A stretch of 64,000 bases of DNA from Desulfolithobacter dissulfuricans. Lineage in GTDB: Bacteria > Desulfobacterota > Desulfobulbia > Desulfobulbales > Desulfobulbaceae. The DNA lies in contig NZ_AP024233.1 in NCBI RefSeq assembly GCF_025998535.1, forward strand, positions 1,711,219-1,775,218, read 5' to 3'. Numbering within the stretch: the first letter of the stretch is position 1; the number at the start of each line of letters is the position of its first letter. Below, piece after piece: positions 61,835-64,000 of this stretch. The notes under the pieces are model-generated. The model was not told the origin of the DNA, ran no database searches, and saw nothing but the letters and a program-made list of their open reading frames with translations. Made by a program: the position numbers and the translations under genes.

Positions 61835-64000
61835 TCACATCCCCAGCTGTCGAACCACTCCGGCGCAGCGGCCACAGAGGGTGGGATGGTCCGGATCCTC
61901 GCCCACGGTCTCGGATATAGTCCAGCACCGTTCGCATTTCCGACCAGGCGCCGGATGAACAGCGATGCGTAGCCCGGGCACGGTTTCGGCGACCACCGGC
62001 TCCACGTCTGCAGCTGCCGCCGTATCATCCACAAGCTTCAGGCTGGAGACAATGCAAAGCTCCTGCAGCAACGGTTCCCGGCCGGCAAGAAAATCAGCGG
62101 TCTCCCCTTCCACATCCAACAGGACCTCGGCATCCAGGGGCAGGCCAATGACCTTGTCGCGCCGGGCGCTCTCCAGTACCCGGGTAATCTCTTTACGGAT
62201 GGCCAGCAGCCGCTCCCAGCGTTCATCCAGTTCCGGATCGATCTCGATATCGTCCACCTGGGGAAATTCTTCGAAAAAGATCGACTCTTCGACGGGAGCG
62301 TTTTGATCCAGCCCCTTGAAGTGTTCCCAGGCCTCGGCCGCCGTAAAACTGAGCACCGGCGCCATGAGACGCAACAGACCGTCCAGGATGCGGTAAATAA
62401 CGGTCTGGGCCGCCCGGCGAGCGGGATCGTCGGGCAGAGAACAGTAGAGACGATCCTTGAGAACGTCCATGTAGAGGCTGGAAACCACGGTACCGCAGAA
62501 ATTGTGCAGGTTATGGTAGACGGCATGGAACTCGAAATCATCATAGGCCTTCCGGACCCGGCGGACCAGCTGGGCAAACCGGGCCAGGGCCCAGCGATCG
62601 ATCTCGGTCAGAGTCTCGGGCCCGACCGCGTCCCTGTCCACCTGAAAATCACTGAGGTTCGAGAGGAGAAAACGGATGGTGTTGCGCATCTTGCGGTAGG
62701 CATCCGAAACATGCTTGAGTATCTCGTCCGAGACCTTGACATCATCCCGGTAATCCTCGCTGGAAACCCAGAGCCGGAGAATCTCGGCCCCGTATTTGTC
62801 GATCACCTCCTGGGGCGCGACCACGTTGCCCACGGACTTGGACATCTTCTTGCCCTGGCCGTCCACCACGTAGCCATGGGTCAGGACCCCACGGTACGGT
62901 GCCCGGTTGCGGGTACCCACCGAGGTGAGCAGCGAAGACTGGAACCAGCCACGGTGCTGGTCGCTGCCCTCGAGATAGAGATCGGCCGGGGAACGCAGTT
63001 CCTGGCGCGGTTCCAGGACTGCGGCGTGACTCACCCCGGAATCAAACCAGACATCGAGGATATCGCTCTCCTTGCGGAACCTGGCAGAACCGCACTCACA
63101 GCGCACGCCATCGGGAACAAAGTCCGCGGCCTCGTAACGGAACCAGGCATCGGCGCCTTCCTTTTCAAACAGGGATTCGATCCGCTCGCACACTTCGGGA
63201 CTGCGGAGAACCTCGCCGCACTCCTCACACAAAAGCACGGTGAGCGGCACGCCCCAGGAACGCTGGCGGGACAGACACCAGTCCGGCCTTGCCTCGACCA
63301 TGCCGTAAATCCGCTGCTGCCCCCAAGCCGGCGTCCAGGTCACCTCGCCGATGGCCTGGAGCGCCTTTTTACGCAGATCATTCTTTTCCATGGAGATGAA
63401 CCACTGGTCCGTGGCCCGGTACATGACCGGCTCCTTGCAGCGCCAGCAATGGGGATAACTGTGCTCGATATGGCTTTCCCTGACCAGGGAGCCGTCACGG
63501 CGCAGATCCTCGTTGATATCGCGGTTGACCTCGGGAATCTTCCCACCGGCATAGGGACCGGCCTCGCTGGTCAGGTGGCCCTCTTCGTCCACCGGAGAAA
63601 GCGGTTCCAGGCCGTAGCGCAGGCCGGTGAGGTAGTCGTCGGCCCCGTGGCCTGGAGCGGTGTGCACGCAGCCCGTACCCGAATCGGCGGTCACGTAATC
63701 GGCCAGGACCAGGAGCGAATCGCGGTCCAGGAAGGGATGACGGCACTTGCGTCCTTCGAGCCCAGCGGCCTCGAAGGTGGCCAGGACCCGGTACTCGAGC
63801 CCGAACTCCTTGAAACAGGGCTCCACCAGGTCCCTGGCCAGGATCCAGACCTCGTCGCCCACTTCCACCGCCGCATAGACGAAATCGGGATGGAAGGCCA
63901 CGGCCAGGTTGGCGGGCAGGGTCCAGGGGGTGGTGGTCCAGATCAGGACAGAGACATTTTTATCCGCCAGTTCAGGCACCAGGTCACTCAGATCGTCCTT
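61835..64000 (-). CDS. ileS: Isoleucyl-tRNA synthetase, 5' end off window
   Basis: Charges tRNA-Ile. About 720 residues are visible, missing the N-terminus with the HIGH motif. Present are the editing region (VLIWTTTPWTLPANLAVAFH), the catalytic KMSKS in GQGKKMSKSVGNVVAPQ, the anticodon-binding domain, and a C-terminal zinc motif (CERCW, then LCGRCAGVV). The gene continues past 64000. Confidence 0.97.
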   Translation of the reverse strand, partial: KDDLSDLVPELADKNVSVLIWTTTPWTLPANLAVAFHPDFVYAAVEVGDEVWILARDLVEPCFKEFGLEYRVLATFEAAGLEGRKCRHPFLDRDSLLVLADYVTADSGTGCVHTAPGHGADDYLTGLRYGLEPLSPVDEEGHLTSEAGPYAGGKIPEVNRDINEDLRRDGSLVRESHIEHSYPHCWRCKEPVMYRATDQWFISMEKNDLRKKALQAIGEVTWTPAWGQQRIYGMVEARPDWCLSRQRSWGVPLTVLLCEECGEVLRSPEVCERIESLFEKEGADAWFRYEAADFVPDGVRCECGSARFRKESDILDVWFDSGVSHAAVLEPRQELRSPADLYLEGSDQHRGWFQSSLLTSVGTRNRAPYRGVLTHGYVVDGQGKKMSKSVGNVVAPQEVIDKYGAEILRLWVSSEDYRDDVKVSDEILKHVSDAYRKMRNTIRFLLSNLSDFQVDRDAVGPETLTEIDRWALARFAQLVRRVRKAYDDFEFHAVYHNLHNFCGTVVSSLYMDVLKDRLYCSLPDDPARRAAQTVIYRILDGLLRLMAPVLSFTAAEAWEHFKGLDQNAPVEESIFFEEFPQVDDIEIDPELDERWERLLAIRKEITRVLESARRDKVIGLPLDAEVLLDVEGETADFLAGREPLLQELCIVSSLKLVDDTAAAADVEPVVAETVPGLRIAVHPAPGRKCERCWTISETVGEDPDHPTLCGRCAGVVRQLGM

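Noticed and set aside
1-64000. tRNA, rRNA or CRISPR features
   Set aside because: I looked for clover-leaf ends, ribosomal signatures and regularly spaced repeats by eye and found none; a covariance-model scan would be needed to exclude a divergent tRNA.

Overview
The window reads as chromosomal DNA of a GC-rich Gram-negative bacterium, most likely a Desulfobacterota member (Desulfobulbales-like). This placement is inferred from gene content, not from a marker-gene comparison. Supporting signs are Kdo/8-amino-Kdo lipopolysaccharide genes, an ADP-forming acyl-CoA synthetase, a heterodisulfide-reductase-like CCG protein, a PEP-CTERM remnant, a TrpB2-type tryptophan synthase, a probable selenoprotein, and an SPOUT-type RNA methyltransferase between trmD and rplS. 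I saw no rRNA, tRNA or CRISPR array.

Layout. 1-6.8 kb: kdsB (runs off the left edge), rsmJ, a reverse operon of TPR protein-panC-panD-kdnA, xseA, and a small secreted protein. 7.0-11.4 kb: a graveyard of mobile and broken genes (lectin/PEP-CTERM remnant, decayed REP-associated transposase, ISL3 fragment, GGTCTGTCCCC repeats, truncated SEC-C gene, intact DDE transposase). 11.4-19.8 kb: a reverse cobalamin late-pathway operon (cobC-cobU-cobT-cobS-cobD-cobQ-cbiB) split by an IS110 element with a recognisable bridge-RNA-like leader. 19.8-24.9 kb: uvrB, a DUF374 acyltransferase, a shikimate-kinase-like protein and a DUF89-like protein, all reverse. 25.2-28.2 kb: an orphan Fe-S CCG protein and a solute-binding protein with its own promoter and palindromic operator. 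28.4-34.2 kb: an arsR-acr3-arsC arsenic operon in which acr3 is broken by two independent insertions, one of them carrying a nested group II intron. 34.2-39.9 kb: a reverse operon joining a deacetylase, a CBS-ACT sensor, an ADP-forming acyl-CoA synthetase and a CoA-transferase fused to a GNAT acetyltransferase. 40.0-40.3 kb: a small thioredoxin-fold gene with an in-frame UGA in a UxxC motif. 40.4-50.2 kb: sensor kinase, truncated hydrolase, dacB, trpB2, radical SAM protein, AMIN-domain protein. 50.3-64 kb: a long reverse housekeeping cluster ileS-lspA-fabD-ffh-rpsP-khpA-rimM-trmD-RNA methyltransferase-rplS-rnhB-yraN-pdxA-tmk-TPR lipoprotein-LolB-like lipoprotein.

Five otherwise normal genes (cobD, DUF374, uvrB, the Fe-S protein, rnhB) are each interrupted by one apparent missing base inside a G/C run. 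This points to sequence error rather than five pseudogenes. If the cobD error is corrected, cobD and cobQ become one continuous fused reading frame.

The most interesting signals are the UGA-containing redox gene with a SECIS-like hairpin; the exactly reconstructable double disruption of acr3; the ArsR operator lying in the promoter spacer; the CobD-CobQ fusion; the IS110 leader structure; and a 16-base motif repeated exactly four times, once in dacB, once in trpB2 and twice in pdxA.
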